Source: Pseudomonadota bacterium (GTDB lineage Bacteria > Pseudomonadota > Alphaproteobacteria > Reyranellales > Reyranellaceae). Taken from it: a DNA stretch of 64,000 nucleotides. Location of the stretch: assembly GCA_018240745.1 (NCBI GenBank), contig JAFEFF010000187.1:62001-126000 (forward strand), in the 5' to 3' direction. Shown piece by piece: positions 25,622-33,886 of this stretch; the stretch's first letter is position 1, and each line of letters opens with the position of its first letter. The notes under the pieces are model-generated. The model saw only the letters and a program-made list of their open reading frames with translations. It searched no databases and was not told where the DNA came from. A program made the translations under genes and the position numbers.

Positions 25622-27031
25622 ATGGATGGCGGCAACGCCCCGCTTTACGCGACCCGCATCAAGGTCTACCCGCGCGCGGTGACGGGCCGCTGGCGCCGCC
25701 TGAAGTGGGCGGCGCTCGGCCTGTTGCTCGGCATCTACTACCTCGTGCCGTGGCTGCGCTGGGACCGTGGGCCCGAGGCGCCCAGCCAGGCAATCCTGCT
25801 CGACCTCGACGGCCGGCGCGGCTGGTTCTTCGACACGGTGATCTGGCCGCAGGAAGTCTACTTCATCACCGGCCTGATGATCCTGGGTGCGATCGGCCTG
25901 TTCCTGGCGAGCTCGCTGTTCGGTCGCGTATGGTGCGGCTTCGCCTGCCCGCAGACCGTCTGGACCGATCTCTTCATGCTGGTCGAGCGCTGGATCGAGG
26001 GCGACCGCAACGAGCGCATGCGCGTCGACAAGGCGCCCGCCAGTGCCGCCAAGATCGCCAGGAAGACCGCCAAGCACATCGCCTGGCTTGCGATCGCCGC
26101 CGCGACCGGCGGCGCGTGGGTCTTCTATTTCGTCGACGCGCCGTCGACGCTGCGGAAGATCTTCACCGGCGAGGCCTCGACCGAGGTCTACTTCTTCGTC
26201 GGCCTGCTCACGGTCACGACCTACACACTGGCCGGCTGGGCGCGCGAGCAGGTCTGCACCTACATGTGCCCGTGGCCGCGCTTCCAGGCGGCGATGCTCG
26301 ACGAGCAGAGCGTCATCGTCACCTACCAGAAATGGCGCGGCGAGCCGCGCGGCAAGCACAAGGCCGGCGACACCTGGGAGGGCCGCGGCGACTGCGTCGA
26401 TTGCCGGCTGTGCGTCAACGTCTGCCCGACCGGCATCGACATCCGCGACGGCCAGCAAATCGAATGCATCGGCTGCGGCCTGTGCGTCGATGCCTGCAAC
26501 GAAACGATGCGCAAGGTCGACCGCCCGCTCGGCCTGATCCGCTGGGACACGCTCGCCCGTCAGGAGGCGCGCGAGAAGGGCAAGGCGGCTCCGTGGCGGC
26601 CGGTGCGTCCGCGCACCATCCTCTATGCCGCGTTGTTCGCCGTCGTCGCCATCGTGATGGCGGTGGCGTTCTTCCTGCGCACCACGGCGGATCTCTCCGC
26701 CCAGCGCGACCGCAGCCCGAACTTCGTTCGGCTGAGCAGCGGCGACATCCGCAATTCGTACACCATCAAGATCGCCAACAAGGGCCAGCACGAGCGGCGG
26801 TTCGCGCTCGAGCTGCAGGGCCTGCCGGGGGCCATGCTCGCCGTCGCCAATGTGCCCGGAGAAAATCCGATCCTGCCCGTCCATGCCGACAGCGTCGGCA
26901 CCTTCCGCGTGCTGGTGACGGTGCCCGCCGGAGAGGCCCCGTCGGGTTCGCATAGCATCGAGTTCCGGGCCCTTGACGAGACGGGCGTCAGCACCACGCA
27001 CGCCTCGGTCTTCGTCGGACCAACCCGTTAG
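25622..27031 (+). CDS. ccoG: Cytochrome c oxidase accessory protein CcoG (FixG), 4Fe-4S membrane protein
   Basis: 469 residues. Membrane helices are at about 30-50, 80-100, 155-175, 190-210 and 330-350. WCGFACPQTVWTD and TYMCPWPRFQ are the CcoG cysteine motifs. A ferredoxin-like region has CVDCRLCVNVCPTGIDI and CIGCGLCVDAC, which can hold two 4Fe-4S clusters. A C-terminal Ig-like periplasmic domain follows. CcoG is implicated in reducing Cu(II) for delivery to the oxidase copper site. It heads the assembly half of the operon, 9 bp after ccoP. Confidence 0.96.
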   Translation: MDGGNAPLYATRIKVYPRAVTGRWRRLKWAALGLLLGIYYLVPWLRWDRGPEAPSQAILLDLDGRRGWFFDTVIWPQEVYFITGLMILGAIGLFLASSLFGRVWCGFACPQTVWTDLFMLVERWIEGDRNERMRVDKAPASAAKIARKTAKHIAWLAIAAATGGAWVFYFVDAPSTLRKIFTGEASTEVYFFVGLLTVTTYTLAGWAREQVCTYMCPWPRFQAAMLDEQSVIVTYQKWRGEPRGKHKAGDTWEGRGDCVDCRLCVNVCPTGIDIRDGQQIECIGCGLCVDACNETMRKVDRPLGLIRWDTLARQEAREKGKAAPWRPVRPRTILYAALFAVVAIVMAVAFFLRTTADLSAQRDRSPNFVRLSSGDIRNSYTIKIANKGQHERRFALELQGLPGAMLAVANVPGENPILPVHADSVGTFRVLVTVPAGEAPSGSHSIEFRALDETGVSTTHASVFVGPTR

Positions 27032-27040
27032 GAGTTCGCG

Positions 27041-27517
27041 ATGTCGCCCAACCGCTCCTCGAGCTTCAGCTTCGTCCCGTGGCTGTTCGTGGCCGGCTTC
27101 GCCATCGTGATCGCCGTCAACGGCATCATGATGTGGCTCGCGATCGGCTCCTTCTCGGGTCTCTACAGCGACCACGCACGCGAGCGGGGTGTGCGCTACA
27201 ACCAGGTGATGGCCGAGCAGAGGAGCCGCGATGCGCTCGGCTGGTCGGTCGTGCCGAGCTGGCAGGCCGACAGCGGCGTCCTCGGCCTCAAGGTCAGCGA
27301 CTCGGCCGGCAAGCCACTGCCTGGCGCCGTGGCCAGCATCGAGTTGATCCGCCCGGCCGAGCGGCGCGCGCCGCTCGACGTCGTGCTGAGCGATCTCGGC
27401 AACGGCCGGTTCGCCGGCCACGTCGTCCTGCCCGAGCGCGGCAACTGGGACGCCGACATCGTGATCGAGGCCGGCGGCCGGCGCTTCGCCCTCACCAAGC
27501 GACTGTTCCTGCAATGA
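27041..27517 (+). CDS. ccoH: cbb3 oxidase assembly protein CcoH (FixH)
   Basis: 158 residues with one N-terminal membrane helix (about 13-38, FVAGFAIVIAVNGIMMWLAIG) and a periplasmic beta-rich FixH domain that includes YNQVMAEQRSRDALGW and GHVVLPERGNWDADIVIEAGG. It is needed for stable assembly of CcoN in other species. It starts 9 bp after ccoG and its stop overlaps the ccoI start (ATGA). Confidence 0.95.
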   Translation: MSPNRSSSFSFVPWLFVAGFAIVIAVNGIMMWLAIGSFSGLYSDHARERGVRYNQVMAEQRSRDALGWSVVPSWQADSGVLGLKVSDSAGKPLPGAVASIELIRPAERRAPLDVVLSDLGNGRFAGHVVLPERGNWDADIVIEAGGRRFALTKRLFLQ

Positions 27518-29868
27518 GCGACGTCGCCCTCGCGGCCCTGCCCCATGTCGCGTCGCAGAAGGTCTGCGCGCATTGCGGCGAGGAGCTGCGCGGCCTCGCT
27601 GCCGATGCCGAGTTCTGCTGCGCCGGATGCGCCAGCGCCCACGCCATTATCGGTGCCGCCGGACTGGGCGCGTTCTATCGCCGGCTCGAGGACGCGCACG
27701 CGCGCCGGCCGGTGCCAGTCGACACCGACTTCGCGAGCTTCGCGCAGGAGGTCGAGCCCGGCGTATTCTCCCTCGACCTGCTGATCGATGGGCTCGACTG
27801 CGCCGCCTGCGTCTGGCTGATCGAGAGCTTGCTGGCGCGCAACCCGGCGGTGCTCGCCGCGCGCGTGAACCTCACGACCCGGCGACTCGCCTTGCGCTGG
27901 CGCGGCACCGCCAGCGGCGCCAACGAGCATGCCGGGCTGGTCGCGGCGCTCGGCTACCGTCCCGCGCCCTATCGCGCCCTCGACGCCATGGCGCGGGACG
28001 ACGCCGAGACGCGCGACCTGCTGCGCTGCCTTGCCGTCGCGGGTTTCGCTGCGGCCAACGTCATGCTGCTGTCGATCGCGGTGTGGTCGGGCCATGACGG
28101 CTCCATGGGCGACGCGACGCGGACGCTGTTCCACTGGCTGTCAGCCTCGATTGCGCTTCCCGCCATCGCCTATTCCGGTCGGCCGTTCTTTCGTTCGGCG
28201 TGGAATGCGTTGCGCAGCGGCCGCAGCAACATGGACGTGCCGATCTCGATCGGTGTGATCCTCGCGTCGGCGGTCAGCCTGCATGAGACCTGGGCCGGCG
28301 GCCAGCACGCCTTCTTCGATTCGGCGGTCACCCTGCTGTTCTTCCTCCTGATCGGCCGCACGCTCGATCGCCGCGCCCGCGGTCGCGCCCGCCAAACCGT
28401 GCAGGCGTTGCTCGCCATCACGGGCGGCAGTGCGCATGTGCTCAAGGCGGACGGCGCCGCCGAGGCGCGCAGGGTCGATTCGCTGGCACCAGGCGACATC
28501 CTGCTGGTCGCCGCCGGCGAACGGTTGGGGGCCGACGGCACGGTGATCGAAGGCACGTCCTCGCTCGACGGATCGCTGATCACCGGCGAGAGCCTGCCGG
28601 CCGCCGTATCGCCCGGCGCACGGGTGGTGGCGGGCATGGTCAATCTCGGCGCGCCGCTCAAGGTCAGGGTCACGGCCTCGGGCGAGCGCACCGTGCTGGC
28701 GGAGATCGTCCGGCTGGTCGAGGCCGCCGAGCGTGGCCGCTCGCGCTTCGTCGCGCTCGCCGATCGGGTCGCACGCGCCTATGCGCCGATCGTCCATCTC
28801 ACTGCCGCACTGACCTTCCTCGGTTGGGTGACCCTGGGCGGGCTCGCCTGGGACCGCGCGCTGGTCGTCGCGACCGCCGTCCTGATCATCACTTGCCCAT
28901 GCGCGCTCGCCCTGGCAGTCCCGGTGGTACAGGTCGTTGCAAGCACGCGGTTGATGAAGTCGGGCATCCTGCTGCTGTCGCCGACCGCGCTCGAGCGGCT
29001 CACGCGCGTCGACTACGTCGTGTTCGACAAGACCGGTACCCTGACCCTCGGTCGCCCCGAGCTGATCGATCCGCCCGACGTAGGTACGATGGCCTTCGCC
29101 GCCAGCCTCGCCGCCAACTCACGTCATCCGCTGGCCAGGGCGCTGTGCCGCGCCAGGCCCGACATCGCGCCAGCCGACGGGGTCGTCGAGCATCCCGGGC
29201 AAGGCCTGACCCAGGGGACCGTCCGCCTGGGATCGGCCGTCTTCTGCGGCATTGCCAATCCACCGGAGGATGGCTGCGCCGAGCTGTGGCTGGCGCGGCC
29301 GGGCCATCCGCCCGTGCGCTTTGCCTTCGCCGACCGGCTGCGCCCCGATGCGCAGGTCGTGATCGACCAGCTGAAGCAACGCGGCCTCGACGTCGAGCTG
29401 CTGTCCGGCGATAGAAGTCACGCTGTCGCGGCCATCGCCGTGGAGGCAGGCCTGTCTCAATGGCGCGCCGAGATGGGCCCGGCCGAGAAAACTGCCCGCC
29501 TGGCGGCGCTTGCGCGTAACGGCCGCACGGTCCTGATGGTGGGCGACGGGCTGAATGACGCACCGGCGCTGGCCGCCGCGCACGCCTCGCTGTCACCGTC
29601 GACCGCGAGTGAAGCGACCCAGAACGCGGCCGACGCGGTGTTCCAGGGCGACAGCCTCGCCGCCGTGCCGGAGATCCTGGCCGTCGCACACCGCGCCGAG
29701 CGCACCATGCGCCAGAACCTCGCGCTCGCCCTGCTCTACAATCTCGCCGCCGTGCCGCTGGCGATCGCGGGTGTCGTGACGCCGTTGATCGCGGCGGTCG
29801 CCATGTCCTCGTCCTCGCTCCTTGTGATCGGCAACGCCCTGCGTCTCGGGCTCCGGAGGCGACACTGA
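27514..29868 (+). CDS. ccoI: Copper-exporting P1B-type ATPase for cbb3 assembly, CcoI (FixI)
   Basis: 784 residues from ATG 27514. An N-terminal Cys-rich module (CAHCGEE, CCAGCAS) precedes a heavy-metal-associated domain with DGLDCAACVW. The core has TGES (LITGESLPA), the membrane metal site CPC (ITCPCALALAVP), the phosphorylation Asp in DKTGTLTL, and GDGLNDAPAL. It moves Cu(I) to the periplasm for the CcoN copper centre. Starts and stops overlap with both ccoH and ccoS by four or one bases, so translation is coupled. Confidence 0.97.
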   Translation: MSDVALAALPHVASQKVCAHCGEELRGLAADAEFCCAGCASAHAIIGAAGLGAFYRRLEDAHARRPVPVDTDFASFAQEVEPGVFSLDLLIDGLDCAACVWLIESLLARNPAVLAARVNLTTRRLALRWRGTASGANEHAGLVAALGYRPAPYRALDAMARDDAETRDLLRCLAVAGFAAANVMLLSIAVWSGHDGSMGDATRTLFHWLSASIALPAIAYSGRPFFRSAWNALRSGRSNMDVPISIGVILASAVSLHETWAGGQHAFFDSAVTLLFFLLIGRTLDRRARGRARQTVQALLAITGGSAHVLKADGAAEARRVDSLAPGDILLVAAGERLGADGTVIEGTSSLDGSLITGESLPAAVSPGARVVAGMVNLGAPLKVRVTASGERTVLAEIVRLVEAAERGRSRFVALADRVARAYAPIVHLTAALTFLGWVTLGGLAWDRALVVATAVLIITCPCALALAVPVVQVVASTRLMKSGILLLSPTALERLTRVDYVVFDKTGTLTLGRPELIDPPDVGTMAFAASLAANSRHPLARALCRARPDIAPADGVVEHPGQGLTQGTVRLGSAVFCGIANPPEDGCAELWLARPGHPPVRFAFADRLRPDAQVVIDQLKQRGLDVELLSGDRSHAVAAIAVEAGLSQWRAEMGPAEKTARLAALARNGRTVLMVGDGLNDAPALAAAHASLSPSTASEATQNAADAVFQGDSLAAVPEILAVAHRAERTMRQNLALALLYNLAAVPLAIAGVVTPLIAAVAMSSSSLLVIGNALRLGLRRRH

Positions 29869-30017
29869 TGGACAGCCTGCTGATCCTGGTACCGGCTGCA
29901 CTCACGCTCGGCCTGCTCGCGCTGGCGGCGTTCCTGTGGGCGCTGCGCCATGGCCAGTTCGACGACCCCGAGGGCGCGGCCGGCCGCATTCTGTTCGACG
30001 ATGACGACAAGACTTGA
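29868..30017 (+). CDS. ccoS: cbb3 oxidase assembly protein CcoS
   Basis: 49 residues: one membrane helix (about 5-26) followed by FDDPEGAAGRILFDDDD, the CcoS signature. The ATG uses the last base of the ccoI stop. CcoS is required for heme and copper insertion into the oxidase in Rhodobacter. Confidence 0.95.
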   Translation: MDSLLILVPAALTLGLLALAAFLWALRHGQFDDPEGAAGRILFDDDDKT

Positions 30018-30027
30018 GGAGAGAACG

Positions 30028-30207
30028 ATGTCTCACTGGATCATGGGAATCATGAGCGGACTGTTCGCGCTGATCGGCCTTTTCCTGGCGGCCGGCGCAC
30101 ACGATGCCGGCATCTTGATCTTCGGCCTGGGATTGTTCGCGGGCGGCGTGCTGTTCGCGTGGTGGATGATCAAGACCGCCTACGACGAGGCCGACGCCTC
30201 GTCCTGA
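30028..30207 (+). CDS. Small membrane protein at the end of the cco operon
   Basis: 59 residues from ATG 30028 with AGGAGAG 5-11 bases upstream. Two hydrophobic segments (about 5-22 and 28-47) are joined by AGAHD, and the tail is acidic (YDEADASS). It lies 10 bp after ccoS and is convergent with the next gene, whose stop is adjacent. I do not recognise a family; its place makes it a possible extra oxidase assembly or stability factor. Confidence 0.7.
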   Translation: MSHWIMGIMSGLFALIGLFLAAGAHDAGILIFGLGLFAGGVLFAWWMIKTAYDEADASS

Positions 30208-30462
30208 TCAGCGGCGCGACTGTACCGCCAGCAGCGCCACCAGCGCGAGAACGAGGTAGACGCCGCCGATCGCGAGCGGCGCATGGATCGCGCCAACGGT
30301 CTGCTCGAGCGCGCGATAGCCGGCGAGCGTGAAGAAGGCGAGGCTGACGACGAACAACATCGCGCAAAGCGTCAGCCCGGCGAGCGAGAGGGTGGCCCGC
30401 CGTGCAGCGCCTGCCAGCGCGACGGCGCCTACAGCCGTCAGTGCTTCGAGAAGCGCAACCAT
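30208..30462 (-). CDS. Small membrane protein, holin-superfamily-like
   Basis: 84 residues with two or three hydrophobic segments (about 5-18, 26-50, 58-80), Ala/Leu rich, ending in AVQSRR. The layout resembles phage-holin-family/YqjE-type membrane proteins, which commonly accompany DUF883 (ElaB/YqjD) genes as here. It follows the DUF883-like gene by 3 bp. Confidence 0.7.
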   Translation of the reverse strand: MVALLEALTAVGAVALAGAARRATLSLAGLTLCAMLFVVSLAFFTLAGYRALEQTVGAIHAPLAIGGVYLVLALVALLAVQSRR

Positions 30463-30465
30463 GGC

Positions 30466-30756
30466 TCACCGCCTTCGCAGGGAGGCCAGGACGAAACCTG
30501 CCAAGCCGGCGATGCCCAGCGCGGCCAGAGGATGCTGCCGGATCACCTCTCTCAGCCGTTCCGGCGAATCCGCAGCCTCGTCGATCAGCGGGTGAGCCTT
30601 GGCAAGCAGGACCTGGGCTTGCGCCCGGACCTGCTCGACCGCTTCGGCGCTCTCGCTGGCCACGAGCTTCTCCAGCGTAGTGGCGAACGCGCGCAGCGTC
30701 TCTTTGACATCGAGCTGCTCGCTGTCGAGGTAACCGAAAGTGTCCTTGGCGACCAT
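30466..30756 (-). CDS. DUF883 (ElaB/YqjD)-like tail-anchored protein
   Basis: 96 residues from ATG 30756, with GAGGAG 9 bases upstream. There is a long amphipathic helical region (residues 10-65) and a C-terminal segment REVIRQHPLAALGIAGLAGFVLASLRRR. That is the typical membrane anchor of ElaB/YqjD/YgaM proteins, which bind ribosomes at the inner membrane in stationary phase. It forms a unit with the holin-like gene and lies 49 bases from an FNR-type box. Confidence 0.82.
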   Translation of the reverse strand: MVAKDTFGYLDSEQLDVKETLRAFATTLEKLVASESAEAVEQVRAQAQVLLAKAHPLIDEAADSPERLREVIRQHPLAALGIAGLAGFVLASLRRR

Positions 30757-30805
30757 GGGAATCTCCTCTGGAGCAGGACAATGAAAGCGACACGGTCGGT
30801 CCTCC

Positions 30806-30819
30806 TTGATCCAGATCAT
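30806..30819. promoter_or_regulatory. FNR/FixK box between DUF883-like gene and the 30874 gene
   Basis: TTGATCCAGATCAT: one mismatch in the last position. It is 49 bases before the minus-strand DUF883-like ATG and 54 bases before the plus-strand ATG at 30874, so it may serve both directions. Confidence 0.75.
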
Positions 30820-30873
30820 GGGTTCGGCGCCGGAAGTGCCCGAGAACCGCTGCACCACAACGGAGGACTCCCC

Positions 30874-31242
30874 ATGACCTTGAAGCGCATCCGCCTGGAA
30901 CTGGCTCGTACCGCCGAATTCCCGGAAGGACATCCCGGGTGCGGCTATGAGTTCACAGCGCCGCTCGATCGGAAGGGAAAGCTCGACACCAGGGGCTGGG
31001 CGCAGGACAAGGAACGTTGCGGCGTCCGGCGCTTCTGGCAGAGCACGACCGATGAGCACGGCTCGCTGGTCCACCATCGCGGCAACCAGTGGGCCTTCGC
31101 CTGGCCGGGTGGCGCCGACGACGAAGAGCCGATCTTCCGGCTCGACAAGCATGCCTTCACGGTCGGCGAGTACATCTCGGTGACCGAGCATGACGGCGTG
31201 TCGCGTCCGTTCCGGATCGTCTCGGTCGAGGCTCTCAATTAG
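30874..31242 (+). CDS. Conserved hypothetical protein
   Basis: 122 residues from ATG 30874 with GGAGG upstream. It is soluble, with charged N-terminal LKRIRLELARTAEFPEGHPGCGYEF, aromatic centre NQWAFAWPGG and C-terminal GEYISVTEHDG, RPFRIVSV. Such proteins are common in alphaproteobacterial low-oxygen clusters, but I know no function. It is the first gene after the box at 30806 and is followed by a DUF1622-type membrane gene 19 bp on. Confidence 0.75.
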   Translation: MTLKRIRLELARTAEFPEGHPGCGYEFTAPLDRKGKLDTRGWAQDKERCGVRRFWQSTTDEHGSLVHHRGNQWAFAWPGGADDEEPIFRLDKHAFTVGEYISVTEHDGVSRPFRIVSVEALN

Positions 31243-31261
31243 AGCGCCGCTGAGCACGGCG

Positions 31262-31621
31262 ATGTCCCTCGATCACATAGCTATGACGGCCGGCCGAGCG
31301 GTCGAGCTCATCGGAATGTCGGTGCTCGTTGTCGGCGCCTGTCTGGCGGCCGTTGCGTTCGTGCTGCGGTTGCTTCGAGGCCGGTCCTTTCGCGATAGCT
31401 ATCACGAACTGCGCGCCGACCTGGGCCGCGCCATCCTCCTCGGTCTCGAATTCCTGGTCATCGCCGACATCATCGGCACCGTGGCCGTCGAGCCGACGCT
31501 GAAAAATCTCGGCGTACTCGCCGTGATCATCGCCATTCGCACGCTACTGAGCTTTGCCCTGGAACTCGAAGTGAGCGGACGTTGGCCCTGGCAGAAGCCA
31601 GCCGTGCCCGACGGCCGTTGA
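31262..31621 (+). CDS. DUF1622 family membrane protein
   Basis: 119 residues from ATG 31262; an upstream in-frame start would overlap the previous gene. Three membrane segments (about 12-35, 55-75, 80-98), with FRDSYHELRADLGRAILLGLEFLVIADII and AIRTLLSFALELEVSGRWPW, match DUF1622. No function is known. It is co-directional with and close to the 30874 gene. Confidence 0.85.
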   Translation: MSLDHIAMTAGRAVELIGMSVLVVGACLAAVAFVLRLLRGRSFRDSYHELRADLGRAILLGLEFLVIADIIGTVAVEPTLKNLGVLAVIIAIRTLLSFALELEVSGRWPWQKPAVPDGR

Positions 31622-31684
31622 CCTCCATCAAGACCTGCTTCGAATGGCTCCAGGTCAACTCGTCAATTCCTCGGTGAAGAGCTC

Positions 31685-32521
31685 CTAATGGGAGACGAAC
31701 GAACACTGCGTCGGCCTCATCAGCAGATCGCGTGTAACGCCGCCCAGCACCCATTCCCTCAGCCGCGAATGGCCATAAGCCCCAGCCACCAGCAGACCTG
31801 CCTTCAGGTCGCGGGCCAGCTCGGCAAGAACCACAGCATCCTCATCGCCACCCCGTTCGACGCGCGCTTGCGCGGCGATGTCGTGGACCTCGAGCCACTC
31901 GACGACGTCCTTCACATGTGTGCCAGCCTCCGACATCGTGTCGGCGTCGGCGACCTCGACAACGGTGACCTTCCCCGCCATCCGGAGGATCGGCAGAGCG
32001 TCCTCGGCGGCGCGCCGTGCCTCGCGACTGTCGTTCCACCCGATCAGCACATTGTCGAGATCGAGCTTTGTCACTCCCGAATCAGCGACGAGCACCGGCC
32101 GACCGGCCTTCAAGACCAGATCGGCCACGTTCAGATAGCGATTCGTGTCGAACAGCAGGCCACTCGGCGTGGGTGCGGTGATCAGAAGGTCGACCGCCCG
32201 CATCTGTGGCCCGACATAATCCGAAACCGGGTCGATCGTGACTGCCGACCGCCACTCCAGCTCAACCGCCTTGCCTGCGAATGCTGCCCGGAGACGTTGT
32301 TCGGCGATCCGGAGCTCCTTCTCCATGGAAGCCCAGTCCTGCTCGATGAACTCCTGCGGAACGTAGGCGTCAGGGCCGGCATAGATCTGCAGCGGCCGCA
32401 GCGCCGAAATGCCAACGATTCTTCGGGCATTGAGCCTCGCGGCAACGTCGCTGGCGAGCTGCAACAGCGATGCGACTTCCGCGCCGGGCGCCAGATAGAC
32501 CATCAGGCTCGTGGGCATCAT
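31685..32521 (-). CDS. Universal stress protein (second copy)
   Basis: 278 residues from ATG 32521 (a second ATG follows directly), with AAGGA about 9-13 bases upstream. Tandem Usp folds. The C-terminal GAYGHSRLREWVLGGVTRDLLM keeps the G-x2-G-x9-G-T motif for ATP. It resembles the 19792 gene in length and motif. An FNR-type box lies 156 bases upstream, further than for the other genes. Confidence 0.93.
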   Translation of the reverse strand: MMPTSLMVYLAPGAEVASLLQLASDVAARLNARRIVGISALRPLQIYAGPDAYVPQEFIEQDWASMEKELRIAEQRLRAAFAGKAVELEWRSAVTIDPVSDYVGPQMRAVDLLITAPTPSGLLFDTNRYLNVADLVLKAGRPVLVADSGVTKLDLDNVLIGWNDSREARRAAEDALPILRMAGKVTVVEVADADTMSEAGTHVKDVVEWLEVHDIAAQARVERGGDEDAVVLAELARDLKAGLLVAGAYGHSRLREWVLGGVTRDLLMRPTQCSFVSH

Positions 32522-32677
32522 CGCAAGTGATCCTTCTCGAAGACATCGACGCTCCAGCCCGCCCCGATCACTGCCGGATGGCGTCCAACTTCCAGCCTGA
32601 TCGCTTGCCTTGGCATATCCCAATTCTCCGGAGCCGCATGGCGCTGAAAAAGATTAGGGCTTCCCGGCAAGATCGAA

Positions 32678-32691
32678 TTGAGGTGGATCAA
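32678..32691. promoter_or_regulatory. FNR/FixK box upstream of the second universal stress protein gene
   Basis: TTGAGGTGGATCAA. It sits in the 243-bp gap between the universal stress protein start and the ABC-2 permease stop, both on the minus strand, so it can only serve the former. Confidence 0.75.
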
Positions 32692-32764
32692 CTCGGCGGC
32701 TCTCCCAACTCACGCCATGTCGATCTGTCCATCGCAGGCCACGGATCGCCGAGGTCGATGCAGA

Positions 32765-33886
32765 TCAACTGGCGACGGCTACGCGACGGAAGCGGATGAG
32801 CCCGAGAGCGAAAAAGGCGACGCCGGCCACTGCGATGTCGACGAATTCACGCCAGACAAGCTCCAGCCCCGCACCGCGATACAGGATGGCTTGTGCGAAC
32901 GAGACGAAATGGGTGGTCGGCGAGGTCTCCATGACGGAGCGCAGCAACGGCGGCATGCTTTCGAGCGGCGTATTGGCACCCGACAGCATGTTGAGTGGGA
33001 TCGCGACGAGCATGAACAACAACCCGAGTTGCGGCATGGTGCGGGCGATGGTCGCGAGGAAGATTCCGATCGACATGGCGAAGAAGAGGTAGATCGCCAC
33101 ACCGACCATGAACAGCGGGATCGATCCCGCAATCGGAACGTGAAGCAGCTCACGCACGACCAGTGAAAGCGACAGTCCAACCGCGACCGTCAGCACCACG
33201 GCGTTGCCGAGGACCTTCGCCATGGCGATCTCGAAGGGCGTCACCGGCATCACCAGCAGATGATCCATCGTCCCATGCTCGCGCTCACGCACCACGGCAG
33301 CGCCAGCCAGGATGATGCCGAGCATGGTGACGTTCGTGATCACACCCATTACCGACGTGAACCAGGCGGTCGTGATGTTGGGGTTGAAGGCGATTCGGGC
33401 AGCCAGATCGGCAGGCACACCGGGCGAACGCGCATGGCGGACGAAGTCCGAGACTTCCGTGTTGATGATCTGCTGCGCATACCCGGCCCCGATGCCGGCC
33501 TGCATCATCGCCGTGGCATCGACCAGAACTTGCAGGACGGGTGCTCGACCCGCTGCGACATCGCGCTGGAAATGAGGCGGTATGTCGAGGATGAAGGTGT
33601 AGCGTCCGGTGTTCATCAGCCGGTCGATGTCGCCCTGGGCAACCGATTCGGGCGTTTTGAAGTAGGGCGGCAGGAACGCTGCGACGATCCGGTGCGAGAG
33701 TGCAGATCCATCCTCGTCGACCACTCCCAGAGAAGCATTGCGAAGCTCCTGCGAGTTGCTCTGCGCCTGGGCGATGATGGCGAGCGAAAAGGTGTAGATC
33801 ACGAGGCCGACCAGCACCCAGTCGCCGAGGAAACTGCGCACCTCTTTCATCGATAGCCAGAAGATGGTCGACAGCGGGCGCATCAT
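32765..33886 (-). CDS. ABC-2 type transporter permease (YhhJ-like)
   Basis: 373 residues. An N-terminal membrane helix, a large periplasmic domain (about 45-175) and five C-terminal helices form the ABC-2 layout. GTMDHLLVMPVTPFEIAMAKVLGN and LFMLVAIPLNMLSGANTPLESMPP are typical. It overlaps the rbbA-like gene by 4 bases (ATGA) and completes an HlyD-RbbA-permease export set as in E. coli yhiI-yhiH(rbbA)-yhhJ. The substrate is unknown. Confidence 0.92.
   Translation of the reverse strand: MMRPLSTIFWLSMKEVRSFLGDWVLVGLVIYTFSLAIIAQAQSNSQELRNASLGVVDEDGSALSHRIVAAFLPPYFKTPESVAQGDIDRLMNTGRYTFILDIPPHFQRDVAAGRAPVLQVLVDATAMMQAGIGAGYAQQIINTEVSDFVRHARSPGVPADLAARIAFNPNITTAWFTSVMGVITNVTMLGIILAGAAVVREREHGTMDHLLVMPVTPFEIAMAKVLGNAVVLTVAVGLSLSLVVRELLHVPIAGSIPLFMVGVAIYLFFAMSIGIFLATIARTMPQLGLLFMLVAIPLNMLSGANTPLESMPPLLRSVMETSPTTHFVSFAQAILYRGAGLELVWREFVDIAVAGVAFFALGLIRFRRVAVAS

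Noticed and set aside
25463..27514. Minus-strand frame of 683 codons across ccoG-ccoH
   Set aside because: Antisense of genes with intact iron-sulfur and membrane motifs; composition typical of GC-rich shadow frames.
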